From positions 248,001-312,000 of the forward strand of contig NC_133544.1 of the NCBI RefSeq assembly GCF_048773025.1: a DNA stretch of 64,000 nt. The letters are read 5' to 3'. The position numbers were made by a program, and so were the translations under genes. The notes below the pieces were generated by a model. The model saw only the letters and a list, made by a program, of their open reading frames with translations. It was not told the origin of the DNA and did not search any database. The DNA comes from Camelus bactrianus. Lineage: Eukaryota > Chordata > Mammalia > Artiodactyla > Camelidae. Shown in pieces: positions 44,701 to 57,684 of this stretch (position 1 is its first letter; each line of letters begins with the position of its first letter).

Positions 44701-45829
44701 CCTACTGGGGACTCAACTGCCTGCCATTTCTGCCAACCACGATCCTGTCAAGTAGGGGGCCATCTAGAGACACATGCCTTTATTCACTGTAAGGGACCCT
44801 ATTTAGTGGTATTAACTACCCATACAGCTGTTAAAGTTGCAGGAATCATCCCTTGGATCCACCACTCCAGGGTTAAGAGAGCGACTTCACCTCAGACAGA
44901 GGGTCCCTGGGAAATTGAGTGTGTCCCAGGAGACCCGCTCAAGATCAAGAGGGACCAGAAAAGGATCGACAAGCCCTGCTCTAGCCACTCCCGGAGACTG
45001 GCTAGTCAACGCACGGCCGAAGCCTGAGGAAAGCTCAACGCAGCTGTTAAATGTGTTTCTTTTGTGCTCCCTTGCCTCTTTCCTTGTTTGCTATACTAGT
45101 CTGCGTACTAGCAGTGGGGATATCTAGCGCCACCCCACCTGACTGGAACATAGGCCATAGAATCCTGGTAGCTATTTTATACCTTGGTATAAATAGTGCC
45201 ATCACTGCAGCATCATGTCTAAGATAATCATAAGGCTGATGCTACTGACGCTAATGCCCTCACTCCCCTTGGCTGCACGATGCACCTGCATGTAACCGGG
45301 TGACAAGTGGTCCATGTACCAACCTGTATTTTCAGCTTACAGGTGAATTCAGCCATGATCTTCAATGAATAGCAGAAACCCTGGGAACTCTGCAAAATCA
45401 GATTGACTCTCTGGCCGAGGTGGTCTTACAAAACAGGAGGGGTCTGGACCTACTCAAGGCCAAAGAGGGGGGACTATGCCTCTTCCTAAATGAAGAGTAC
45501 TGTTTTATGCCAATCAATCAGGAATTGTTACAGGGATAGTTCAAGAGCTACAAGACCCAGTGGAAAAGAGAAAACATATTTTAGATAAGAGCCCATGGAC
45601 AGGCCCCTGGGGCTGGACCTTCTGGCTGGCACCGTTCATAGGTCCTTTGCTCCTGATTTTTGCAGTTCTGCTAATTGGGCCCCGTGTCCTAAACTTCCTG
45701 ACCTGCTTTGTCAGTGAGTGGATAGAGGCTATAAAACTTCAGATGTTAGCCTCCAATTATGAGCCCCTGCAACAGATAAGTGATGATGCTTACACCAACT
45801 AGGGTTGTGAAAGCATCAAGAGGGGGGAA

Positions 45830-46293
45830 TGTGAAGGAAAAGCTGGGCTGGTCTAACAAGATGATTCACAGGTCTAGGAATGTGAAGGAGAGGCTGGGCT
45901 GGGCTAACAAGATAACTCACAAGTCTAAGTATTGGAATACTGATCTGAATTCTGCTAGACTAACTTGTAAATCTAAGTTTATCAGTGTTGGTTTGCTGTT
46001 TATGTTTTTTGCTAGCCAGCTGGATTTTCAAAGATACTTATCTGGCTTTGGAATGTTTGTTTGCTGCCTCCCCACCTCCACTTTTGTGATGATAATGCTG
46101 CTAAAGCTGTTCCATGCCTATTGGCCAAATACCCCAAGCTTGTACTTTACCATATAAAACCTCATGTGCACATCTTGAAGATGCTCAGAATTTCGGAGCA
46201 GAAGCCCCTCTGAGCCCGCAGGCATAATACATCTGAATACTCCAACCCTCCGTGTGGTGCTTGTTTCTTGACTGGCCTGTCATTTTCATAACA
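45830..46293 (+). repeat. 3' LTR of the provirus
   Basis: 464 bp, TG...CA. It is longer than the 5' LTR by about 51 bp because its first 51 bp or so are present twice in tandem (45830 and 45881). Confidence 0.88.
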
Positions 46294-49200
46294 AACGAAT
46301 TCCTGGAACAGCAATGACCCAGTAAGTTTAATTCTCCCCATTGAAGGCAAAAAGGGACTGGCCAGCTCTAGCAACTGGAATAATAAAGAATGCAGTTCAC
46401 TAATCAATCACAGTGAAGAATTCAGGAACACGGGGATGGCTGTTAGTGTTTTGTGAGGGTTCAAGGCAACACAGTGCTGCTGTGTTTACTGTGCAGTTTC
46501 CTGCCCCTAGGGGCTGACGCGGCTCCACCATCAGCCCCGAAGTTGTCTCCTCAGGAAACCGAGGAACCACAGGGACAAGTTCAAGGAGTGATGAGGCCTT
46601 GAGCCTTGTAATCTTCTGTTTTGGGCTCTATGGCTTGAAGGATTTCTCTAATTGTAGGAGATTGATTAATACTAGGAAGATGTTTACGAGAATATATTTG
46701 AACCCTGAAGGAAGGTGCACTGTGAATTTTGCAAATACCAGCGTGAGGCTTCGAAAACATGGAAGGTGATAGCTGATTCGATGGGAGAAAAAAATCAATT
46801 CTTCCAGAACTTGCGTTAGTACCATCAGAGACAGAACGAATAAAAATGCTTTCATTTCATTTAATTTAATGTCTTCTATCAAGTTCTAGAATTACTTCTC
46901 TCTTTGGAGATACAGTAATTCTACCATAATATTTCACTGAACAGTCTTAACCGTAAAATGGACAAAGGTGGAGAAATGAATGCATAAACTGTGTGCATCT
47001 CTCGAAGGGCCTAAATATAAGAGGAGGCTCAGGGCACAGACGTGTCGAGGCTCGTCACAGGTCCCCACTGTGGGAACTGCTCTAGTTCCCTGAGCCTGGG
47101 CTGCTCTCAGTCATTCAGCTGAGCAGGGAGGGTGCGGCTCAATGACCGTTAGGATGGAAGGAAGCTCATCATCAACCTGGAGAAACTTCTGTTAAGAGAA
47201 GGGACTGGGGAGACTCCATGTCTTTCCTCAGAGCCACTGGCTACTAGGAGGATGTTGGGAGGGCTGCTCAGAGGGCTGACAGTGCCTGAAGCACATGCAT
47301 TTATAAGAGTCTCTTTTTCAAAGTCCTGGATCTTGCCAATAATAGCAGAACCAGGAGGGAGTTGGGATTTTCTGGGGCCTTCATTCGCTTTAAATGAAGT
47401 TTAAGTATCTTAGCATGTGTCCTTCGAGGTGTCTCACCTACACTGTGACAGAGGTGGTTTGCCACTTTAAGAAAATAAGAGGTGGACACGGTTTCCCATT
47501 CCATCCTGCACCTCTTCCCTACAGTTGAAATGTCCTGTGTCAGCTTATTTGTAAACTAGGTTTAAAAGCGGCCCAGGTGGAATAAACATATGAAGCAAAA
47601 CAGCAATTTTCTTCTAAAATTATTTGCAGTTGATTGAAATAAACATGAACAGATTCAACAGGTTTTCATGGGAAACCCGAATTTTTATTGCAAATAAAAG
47701 AGTTGACAAAGTCTCAGGAATTGCCCAATGAATTTGCCTACTTGCTGCTAGAGAATTTTTATGTAACAAGTTAGTGGACTCTTCTCCTGGCTGAAATTCT
47801 GAACACCTTTTAGGATTCTCCCAGAAAGCGGTTTACAAAAGTGCTAGGCATGACACAACAATACCTGCAGGAACAGGACGATGTAAGTCAGAGAAGCCGT
47901 GCTGAACAGTCTGAGGGGCCACATTAAATTTCTCTGTGAGGAACGTTGGTTTGGAAAATCTTTGACTACAGTTCAGGTTTAGTCCAGAAAAAAAAAAAAA
48001 AGAAATGAGGAGATGGTCCTCTGGTTCCTCATAAGGATGAAAATTAAGATAACAAGACCTGACAAGTTGGAGGAATAGACTATGGGGAGAATTTTAGAGG
48101 AAGTGGAAGTTGCGGAGACACTGACTGTGGAAGACCTGAGGGTACAGAGGAGGTGCAGCAGTAAGAGGAGAGGGAGGAATTGGTGCTGGAGGGAAGCCTG
48201 AGACACACAGGCCAGGGAAGGGGAGCCCGAGGCTTCAGAGGCCCAGATTTCCTTCCTTAGTCCCTGTTTGCCTCAGTTAATCTTATGATCATAATTTACA
48301 AGAGGTAATTAGAGGTTCCAAAACATGTTTGAAAGGCACAGAATGATGAGGTAAATAGGTGTACCATTCAGTTTTGGAGATTTTACATAGTTCTTCAAGT
48401 CGGTTTTAAGAAAAGTAAGTTTGAGATTTTCTAAAGTCCCCCATAATGGCCATTGACATGTATATATAATGGAAGCATGAATCGCTTTTGGCCAGGCCTG
48501 TCCATTTCACTATACATTTCCACAGGGAAGGTCCGTGGTTTTAAAACACAAAAGTAGCTGGGGTTCCTGTAGCAGAGGTGACCTCAGAACAGTTAGATAA
48601 CTTGGACCCCAATTCTGAAGCTGATTTCTGGAGAAAAAAGGAATAATTTCTAAGCAGCATAAAGGGTCAAACTGCTCAAATAGTGCAAATAGCCAGCAAG
48701 CCCAACACCAGTCAGGTCTAAGGGATCAGTCTGGTTCTGAAGGAGCCAGGCTGAAGGATGCTCAGCACAGGCCCAGTAGATCAGCCCCTATTCCCAAGGA
48801 GTGGGAGGAAGGCTGGCCACTTCCAGCTGGAACAACCTGCTTTCAAAGTCAGAGTGAAAGCCCAATAAGTACTTGCCTACAGTGCAAGGTCTTACCTACA
48901 AAGGACACACCTTACAATAGTTCTCAGGCAAAGCCTGCAGAGCTTCCTACTGCACAGATGTGGAAGCTGGGCTCCAGGAGAATGACTTAGACTCAAACTG
49001 CAGGGTCGGGGAGAAACACAGGGCGCAGCCATGGGACCAGTGTGGGTCCCACAACTGTTTGCTCAGCAGCCCCACAGTCATATGGGGTCTTGTCTGATTC
49101 CATAAGGGCCCTGAAAATGTTGACCTGATACAAAGAGATGGCCAGTTATTTCTCCAGGAAGAAGAAATGTTTTCATCTGGGATCAACAATAATTTACGGT

Positions 49201-51772
49201 CAGTGACTAGAATCACAGTGAGCCACCGGCAAGTTCCTAGCATACACGGGGATAAGAACTATTTTGTGGATGGGAATGGATGTTGCAGGAAGGGCTGTAG
49301 TGAACAAGGCACCCAGGGCTTCTCACCGACTGAGCTGTGACCACCCCTCACTGCCTGAGTCCTTGCCAGGAGGGAACAGGGTGTCTTTCTTCTTCTCTGA
49401 TAGGACATGAGAGCCCACCGTGCTGTCACCAAACTCTATTTCAGTGAGGTTTCTGTGTATTCAGTATTATTATCATTTTTCCCACTTTGTGAGGTTGGAT
49501 CAGTTTTGTTGCAGAAGCCAGGCTGCCCCAATCAGGCAATGCTGGGAAAATGGGTTAATCTTCATGGTGAAATAAAAGTGAATCATGTGGATGGCAAAAA
49601 ACAAATTCACATATAGAGACACTCATTGGAAGGAAACTCCACACCAGATCTGAATTATGCAGGTTTTTGTATTTAAGCCTGGAGATGGAGCAGAGATCAG
49701 ACTGTGGCTAAACCCAGAACCCAGAGAGCAATTAGGTTGTTCCCAGCATGTTCAGATGTTCTGAACAAGGAGCTAAATGCAGGTGAGACTGTGTTATCCA
49801 GATCCCTCCCTACAACTGAAGATTAAGGGATAAAGAATGACATAATTTTGTAATATAAAGAGGATACAGGAATAAAGAAACATTCTGCTGATGGAACTAA
49901 AATATTGAAGCCCCCATCGCGGAAAATACTTTCTTACAAAGTTTAGGAAGCACTCACCATAAATCCAGCCATTTAATAGTAAATATGTCTCTCGGTGAAA
50001 TTAAAGCTCACGTTCACTGAAAACACTGTGTGCAGGTGCTCGTGGGGCCTTCACACATGCTGTAAAGTGGAAAAAAGGGCTAAACCCATAGCTCAGTGCA
50101 GGGCCGTGTGCTGATGGCGTCTGAGGTACAATTAAGCCCAGCATCGCAGCCCTTGTCATGGGATTTAAGAAAACAGAGTCGCTCAGTCATTACTGGAAAA
50201 TCCTAGAACTCCACTTTCCCTCAGATGCCATCAATTTCCTGTCACAGGACTATGTCTTGTGTGTGTCAGAGACAATACTTGGACAGATGAGGTTTGGATG
50301 CAGATATGATACAAGAGTGTGAGTCTCTGCACGTACGTGCATGTGCACCTGCGTGTCTGTGTGTGTGTGTGTCCCTGCGCACACTGAGGGGAGCCCAGGT
50401 CATATGTCTCATGATGGTTTCCAGGACTTCCAACTTCTTCTGAATTTGTATAAGCCCAGCTCATTTTATTTATAAAACTAACAGTATTCTTTACAGAAAT
50501 TTGTAATAGGAATATTCATTCAAATCAATATCTTTCCAGTCATCAATGTAAACTCTATCCATTGATCCTCTATCCAGGATTCTGACATTAATTTTCTCAG
50601 AAGCATGTGAACCTCGGTGCAGCCCAGTCTTTCCAAGAATACTTCTGAGAATTCAGGATGAAGCCTGGGATTCTAAACCCGCTTTCTGTGTGTTCCTGTG
50701 CCTCCTTACTGAACTTCTCTGACTCTCAGTCTCAATGCATATTTCATAACCTCACCCTCTTCAGCGTTATGCTTTCCAGCTTCTGAAGCTAAGACCCTCG
50801 CCTGTGTGGATGAGTCTAACCCATAAGCCTTCGAGCTGCTCCAGGCTTTGGTCTGAGGGCAGCACACCTGGGTGGGGTGTGGTTTCTTGAAAGACTCAGT
50901 ATGAAAAGATGACACAGAGGAGTTGGCAGTGACCCTCAGGCTGCACTCCTGGCAGTTCACACTCAGAATCTTCAGTCACCTGGGATTTGGCAGTTGATCC
51001 AGGAGTGCGGGGTGAATCTTCCTCCCAGCTCTCATGCCACATGGAGACGTCAAACACAGGTAGGGGAGGTGTGGTCCCATTTCTCACATCACATGGACAA
51101 TCTCTGCATCTCTGTGTAGGTTTAAACATGCAGAGCAGAGGGGAGATTGAGAGCACGTTACATTGTTCATGTCATTTATGTAAAAATAAGACAACACAGT
51201 GGAAATTAAGCATCTTTCAATCACAATACCACAATAAGTAAAGGTGTTTTCCTGAATGCTGCCATTGATAGAAAGTCAAATATTAGAGACTCCTGAGAAT
51301 GCGTGCATGACCCCTGCTCACACATGATCAGATACACACGAGCATAGAACAGAATCATCATGTTCTCATCACAGGAGGGGGTCCAGGAACCCTCACCAGT
51401 CTTGTCCAACTCTGTCTTAGAAGTGATTCTGGACCACTTATGTCCAGACAGGAAGAGCAAACATGAAAATACGGGGTCAAAATCTCACTTTATATGTGTC
51501 TCTGGACAGTCCACAAATGACTTACTCTTCTGGGAATCTTTAAATCTCCAATATGGGAGGAACACTGACAACTACAGCACAGGATTTGTGTGCATGTGTA
51601 GAAACAAAAGAACATAGCAGGGTGCTAAGAGTTTACCCTGAAAAATTGACGTAATAAACATGATATTTCCAAATGCTACCAACACCAGCAAACCACAGAC
51701 ACTCACAGCTGCTCAGGGGCTGGGCCCTCTCTGAGGCCAACAAGGCCCAGACATCCTATATAGTGAGATGAC

Positions 51773-51780
51773 ATGCAAAT
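51773..51780 (+). promoter_or_regulatory. IGHV octamer of IGHV3 C
   Basis: Perfect ATGCAAAT about 123 bp upstream of the leader ATG at 51903. Confidence 0.9.
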
Positions 51781-51902
51781 AGGGCCTCCCTCTGAGGATA
51801 AAGCCACCAATCCCTGGACCTGCAGCTCTGGGAGAGCAGCCCCAGCCCGGGATTATCAGCTGCTCCCATTCTCTGATCAGGACTGAACGCAGACGAATCA
51901 CC

Positions 51903-52359
51903 ATGGAGCTGGGGCTGAGCTGGGTGTTCCTGGTTGCTCTTCTACAAGGTAATTCATGGAGAACAAGAGCTACTGAGGATGTGGGTGGTCGTGAGTGAGG
52001 GAATCAGAGGACGTGTGACAGTCTCCTGACCAGGATGTCTTTGTATTTGCAGGTGTCCAGGCTGAGGTGCAGCTGGTGGAGTCTGGGGGAGGCTTGGTGC
52101 AGCCTGGGGGGTCTCTGAGACTCTCCTGTGCAGCCTCTGGATTCACCTTCAGTAGCTACTGGATGTACTGGGTCCGCCAGGCTCCAGGGAAGGGGCTTGA
52201 GTGGGTCTCAGCTATTAATAGTGGTGGTGGTACCACATACTATGCAGACTCAGTGAAGGGCCGATTCACCATCTCCAGAGACAACGCCAAGAACACGGTG
52301 TATCTGCAAATGAACAGCCTGAAACCTGAGGACACGGCCGTGTATTACTGTGTGAGAGA
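51903..52359 (+). CDS. IGHV3: IGHV3 C: conventional heavy-chain V segment, looks functional
   Basis: Leader exon 1 is 51903-51948 ([15 protein letters not shown]) and exon 2 starts at 52053. The V-region is 52064-52359 (296 nt), opening [22 protein letters not shown]1 is GFTFSSYW, framework 2 is [14 protein letters not shown] (Val37, Gly44, Leu45, Trp47: conventional), and CDR2 is INSGGGTT. Framework 3 has the normal [10 protein letters not shown] and ends TAVYYCVR. The frame is open, with intact splice sites, octamer and RSS. It is the duplicate of IGHV3 B: framework 1 is identical and framework 3 nearly so, yet CDR1, CDR2 and the 3' end differ strongly. Confidence 0.95.
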
Positions 52360-52398
52360 CACAGTGAGGGGAAGTCGGTGTGAGCCCAGATGCAAACC
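52360..52398 (+). other. V-RSS of IGHV3 C
   Basis: Heptamer CACAGTG (52360-52366), 23-bp spacer, nonamer ATGCAAACC (52390-52398), identical in form to IGHV3 B. Confidence 0.93.
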
Positions 52399-52420
52399 TC
52401 CCTGCAGTGACACAGGGTGG

Positions 52421-52475
52421 GTGCAGGGGGCGCACATAACCCACCAGGGGGCGCACCTGATCCACCAGGTGGTGC
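52421..52475 (+). promoter_or_regulatory. Cluster of CTCF-like motifs 3' of the IGHV3 C RSS
   Basis: Same three motifs as at 17725-17777: GTGCAGGGGGCGC (52421-52433), full-match CCACCAGGGGGCGC (52441-52454) and CCACCAGGTGGTGC (52462-52475). All are on the + strand, starting 23 bp after the nonamer, and all are preserved in both block copies. Confidence 0.65.
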
Positions 52476-55025
52476 TCAGGGTCCACCTGCTGTGTTCAGG
52501 GTCAGCCCAATGAGCAGGTGCATGGAGCGGTGATTGTCTCTTCTCATTAAGAAAACTTTTTGTGGGCTTATAACACTTGGCATTTTATAGGTGATGGGTT
52601 TTTTAATTTTAAACGTTATAATTTGTGTTTATACTGTACCTGTGTTTTCAAGTACTCTACAATAAATGAGATAATAACCTCTCTGTGTACAGTTTAGTTT
52701 TTCCAAGGGAACAGAACCAATGTCTGGAGAAACCAAAACAATAGATCATTCATATGTTTTCTAAATACATGACTATGGAGGCTGAGCAGTGCCACAAATT
52801 ACTGTCACAAGCTGGACCCAGGAAAGTGGGGGTGTCTTTCCAGTGTGATTCTGATGCTGAGAACCAGGGGAGCCATTGCTGGAAAGCCCAGCCTGAGGGC
52901 AGGCGGAGGTACGTGTCCCAGCAGAAGCGTGAACTGCTGTGTTCACCTTTTCTCACATAAGAAGGGATAAGACATGAAAGAAACAAAGACATAAACACAC
53001 GCATACACACACTTACACACAGATATACACGCATGCACACACGTATACATGTGGCTGCAGCAAAACAAGGGGAAAGTGCGCGGGACAACTACAGCCCTCT
53101 TTCCTTAACTGCTCAGAAGTCTCGGCTCGTATTGCTGCTTCCTCCTTCCTGCCCCCCTTCTGGGTGCCTTTGCCTTCAGCAAGCACCTCAGCTGTGCGGC
53201 CATGACCCAGAGAAGTGACCAGAACCTTCATTCCAATGGATCAGGACCAAAACAGTCATCCTTGGGTTGAGTTGTTGTGGTTTTCTGTTCACCTTGATGA
53301 CAAGACATCCTAATAGGGAGACACAGGAAGGGACCCCTGTCCCCAGAAACCCCTCTTCACTCCCATGGCGGGGCAGGGCTCCAGCTCCCCCGGGAGTCAG
53401 AAGCAGTCACCCAGGCAGCTCATCCTCTCCCTTCTTTGCCTGTAGGTTCAGAGGCTTGAGGAGCCAAAAAGCCCAGAAGACAGACTTAAAGAGCAGGTCA
53501 AAGAAATCATCGTCCTCTCTCCTGGTGGAAGTGTCCCTCCCTCGGGGACCAAGGCCATAGGCCAGCAGAGCATAAAGACACAGGGAAAGAAGGCAAGCTA
53601 GCTAGTGGTCACTGGGGGTAACAATGAGTGGTGCCACCACCCATCCATTTCCTGATTCTGTGACCCATGAATCAAGGCTGTGAGAGAAGAACAACATACT
53701 GAGAGTAAATAGTTCACAGTCGGCCGGAGAACCTCACCTCAGCCCTGCAAGGTGTTACTACCCACCTGGCACTGCTGTTGATCTTCTACAGGCAGCTTGT
53801 GTTCTAAAACCCAGCAGCTGTGGGATGGTGAGGGATCTAGGACTGGTGGATCCGTGCGCTCGGGCCAATTGATGCATTTCCTCTGCTGTAAAGTGAGTTC
53901 CCGATCAGAAGCAATGCTGGCTGCTGGACTCCCGAGACTGTGGGATCTGAAAGTCCCTGGGTGGTGGTTTTGGCAAGAGAATTGCATTCCCTGCATTTTA
54001 AGAAAAAAGTTTATATCCAGCATAAACATATATTTTTAGTAAGAATAGGAGGTTTCCTGTTCTATGAAGGAAGTGGCCCAAAGTAGCCAACCTGCCAACA
54101 GGTGGTAGCTGAACAGCCCAGGAAATGCTGCCAGTCAGGATGTTAGGATTCCTCTCTGCAGCTGGCAGGAAGGGTCCTCACAAGTGACTGGACCAGGAGG
54201 ACCCTGGTGAGTGGGTGTCCATGTAATTGAGCCCAAGCACGTCCTGCATTCCTGCCACCAAGGCCACAGTGACCATAAGCTCATCAGGTGATGACAGGGG
54301 CAGCTGGAAAGAGCCAGGCCAGTACCAACATCACTGGCATCATGTCCACTTGACATGAATCCCTTCCTCTCCAGGTATCACCCTTTCGGGATTATTCTCA
54401 TGAGTCAGAACATGTTTTGCCTTTTTGCATATTTAAAGAGGACTATCCACATGTTCTCCTCCTAAAATAATTTGTCACAGGTTTTTCCAAACCACGCTCC
54501 TCTCAAGTCCTTGACCTTCCAGCCTAATCATTGCTTACAACCCATGAATTTGTATCATGTCACTTACCTGTTCTTTCTCCGTCCAGAAGGGTGAACATCC
54601 AGGTGCACTGCTCAGAGTCCTGCCCACTGGGAGGAGTCCCCCACACCATCCTTCAGGGATGTCCCAGGCAGGACGACAGGGCGCCCACTGTCCACTGTCA
54701 GGAGGTGCCTGTGTACCATGCAGAGCTGTCTGTAGTCCAGGTCTGCGTCCTCTTCTCCTCTGTCAGCTGACTGTAGGCAAATCCCCACTGGGTCACAGGT
54801 GAAGCTTAGGACAAAGGAGGCACCGATGCAGGAGGAGGCACCACGGGCACATGGGCCACTTCTAGGTGTGCATCAGGCCAGCTCAGGCCTCATCACGTAG
54901 AAATACGTCTGTTTGGTGATGGATTGCTGCTGTGTGTGCCCAGCAATATGGCTTGGAGCCTGGAGGGGTCAGATAACACCCGGGTCCTGATAGAAAGCCC
55001 ACCAGTTTTAAACTCTCCACAAATA

Positions 55026-55426
55026 CCTGAAATCATTGAACTTTTTTACTACACATGTGGTTCTGCATTCTACAGAACAAGCAAAAAATAAAATCACACA
55101 GTATGAACCATTTTTAGACTGATTTCTTTCACTCTGTAGGCATTAAATCTTTTGTGGACATTTCCTAGTTCGGCAGTTCACTTTATAAGTTGCTGAATAG
55201 AATTTGACTGCAGAGGTGACCCATAGGTTGTTTGTTCATTCCCTGAGGAAGGACATTGTGTTCCTCCATTTCTGTCATTTACAAATGGAGCTATGTAATC
55301 ATTCATGTGCACTTTGTTGTGTGGACATGTCTCAAGGCTAGTTACATAATTACCTAGGAGTGTGGTTGCTGGGTCACAGAGTAAAACTGCATTTAGGTTT
55401 GCAGGAAGTTGCCCTGAGTAGCGACT
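55026..55426 (-). mobile_element. Old L1 fragment, minus strand (copy 2)
   Basis: Duplicate of 21060-21460 with the same ends. Confidence 0.65.
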
Positions 55427-57565
55427 GGGAAGGTGGCACCAGCTGACCCAGTGACCTGTCTGGGGTGCAGCCCCATGCACAAGAAGAGGCCCACAGGGCT
55501 GGATCCCAGGGCTGACCCTCAGCCCTAACTCTGTTTGCAGCCAAAACCACAGCCAGCATCCAGACACCTGAGCACAACTGGAACAGACCCTCCAGACATC
55601 ATCCTGGCACCTCTGGGGGCACTTCTGGGTAGGAAAGCCCTTATTCTCCAGATGCTCTCACATCACAGGGTCCTGAAGAATACGAGTGCCTGATGTTGTA
55701 TCAAGCTTTCAGGGGCTGTGGAAATTTCTTCTGTCACAATCAACACCTGGAACAGAATGATGCACCTTCCACGGAAGCCCACTTCTCCACCTCATACCCG
55801 AGGGGAAGGTGACAGTCTGGTTAAATGACTGGACAGGGCCACATGCAGGTGGTGCTGCTGGGAAACAGCCCCAGAAGGTCCACGTCCAGAGCCCAAGGTG
55901 CTTCCTCTTCACTCTTCAGGGAGGACCTGGGAGCTCAAGGACGCTCATCTGGATCCTACGCAGAAGGGAAACGTGCAGAGACCACCTCCCCTGGTTATGC
56001 TTTAGAAACACCAGGTTGGTCGCACCGATGAGATACTCGGGAGACAGGTGTGACAGTAGAGCCCAGAGGTGATGGTGGCCTGGACTCGTTTGCATCCACA
56101 CCAGGACGTGAGGTTAGGGTGGTTCAGTCCACCCCCCAGCCAGCAGCCTTGTGAGCCTGGGGTCTGCGGTCATTACCAGGACCTCTCACGGCATCTCAGC
56201 TCACCTGTGAGAACTGGGTGATTCTGTGCCCACTAGACAGACTCCCAGAAGAGTCTCCTGAGCTCGAACCTGTTGACGAACATGACGTCTACATGACTTT
56301 GTGGCGAACAGTTTATAGACAGGTGACCATCCCCGCATCAAACATTGACCCTGGGACGTCAGGTGTGTTTCACAGCCTGCTGATCCCCCAATGTCCATGC
56401 AGGGTTCATAACAGAGGTAAAGTTAGGCGGAGAATGAGGCAGGATGGGCACTTGGGAGGCTGAGTGCAAGTCTGTACATTTGACAGGAGGGAGTGGAACG
56501 GGGCTGGGATGGGAGTGGCCAAGGGGCTTGAAGCCTGTGTGATTAGGGTTGGTATCACTGCTCCTAGACCATCTAGTAGGAATCCCGTTCCAGACGTGCT
56601 GAATCAGTGGTGAACCTGGGGGATTAAAAGCAGAAGTGAGGTCCAGGCTGAATGTAGAGCCAGGGAACAGGCAGAAGTTGATCAGAGCTTCTCATTTTGA
56701 GATGCACTTGTGTCTTAGGGAAGAGTTGGTTTTGAACCCAGCGTGTCTGTCCCCTTCCCTAAATAACGAGCATGCGCCGTCTGACTGAGGCATCCGTCCC
56801 CCACCTCCCCACCTCTGTCTGCAGAGGCGGGGTCCTTGGGGAAAGCCCTGAAGCTCTGGCTTGTCAGCACCTGCTTCCCCCTCTTCCTGCTGCCTGTTGT
56901 TTCTGACTGTGCTCCGATGAGGGTCTCCCTCTCAAGGTTCTGCATCTTGTCTCATTTTGTGTATAACCCCCCCTCTCTCTGTGGGTCCCCACAGGAGCGT
57001 GAATAGACCATGAGGCCCATGGACAACGTCTAGAACGTTGAGGGTGTGAACTGAGAGGGGCTGGGTGTGATGAACGAAATGCGGCTTCATGGGTTTGACA
57101 CAATGGGGTTCCTGAGGGCCCACCTCACAAGACAGCTTTTCTACTCCCACAGCACAGGAAGGGTGGAGCAGAATGCGGGCCTCTATCTCACATGAAAACT
57201 GCAAGCTGACCATGCGACACTCACACGTCCAATGACGAAGACACGCAGAGGAGGGTCCAGGGAAACACAGGGGGATCTGTCCTGGGCTCAGTTCTGGGGA
57301 AAAGGAACAGGTTCTGAGTGGATGAGGAGCACTGGGCCAGGAAAGGAAGGGCGGGAGGGAAGATGGGCTTGAAGGAGAGCAGCTCTTGTCCCAGAGGGAG
57401 GGGCTGCCCTTTGACTGGTGTCCAAGGGGTCCCATGGACAGGTCCCCTCCCCTCCCTGATGCACAAGCCACATAAGCCAAGAGAAGTGACACTCACAGCG
57501 GTTCTCAAAGAAACAGGGGAGACTAATTCAGCCCTTCCCTATTTATGAAGACAGGGCCCCTCCAC

Positions 57566-57573
57566 ATGCAAAT
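57566..57573 (+). promoter_or_regulatory. IGHV octamer of IGHV4 B
   Basis: Perfect ATGCAAAT 119 bp upstream of the leader ATG at 57685. Confidence 0.9.
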
Positions 57574-57684
57574 TCCCCTTCAAGCTCGAGGGTAAAATCC
57601 ACGCTTGGGAGGTGGGAGCTCACAGCTCTGTCCTCACACGGGGCTGAGGTCTCTGGGGAAGGCAGGGCTGTGGTCCAGGGGAAG

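Larger units (their letters stand above)
41374..46293 (+). mobile_element. Broken class I (gammaretrovirus-like) endogenous retrovirus
   Basis: A 4.9 kb provirus fossil with LTRs at both ends (41374-41786 and 45830-46293). A primer-binding-site-like TGGAGGCCCCAGCGAGAT follows the 5' LTR, best fitting tRNA-Thr. A purine tract ending GAGGGGGGAA precedes the 3' LTR. Recognisable parts in order: a gag matrix start near 43020 (MGGSK), capsid around 43860-44320, a CCHC zinc knuckle (CAYCRETGHWKNEC) near 44400, a protease region near 44590-44800, and a short env transmembrane tail near 45390-45800. Most of pol and the surface env are not recognisable. It is broken by many changes and short for the family. 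The 4-bp flanks AATA and AACG compare with AACA in the unoccupied P2 site. Rough LTR divergence near 5 percent suggests an age of order 10 million years. Confidence 0.88.
38848..51770. repeat. Upstream tandem unit P3 (5' flank of IGHV3 C), split by a provirus
   Basis: Matches P1 and P2 in order but is clearly more diverged (about 85 percent by eye). Left part 38848-41373 corresponds to about 26540-28860 of P2. Right part 46294-51770 corresponds to about 28860-34830, without the antisense L1. The L1 3' tail is also missing. A TG-rich tract lies near 50338-50375. No host gene recognised. Confidence 0.75.
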
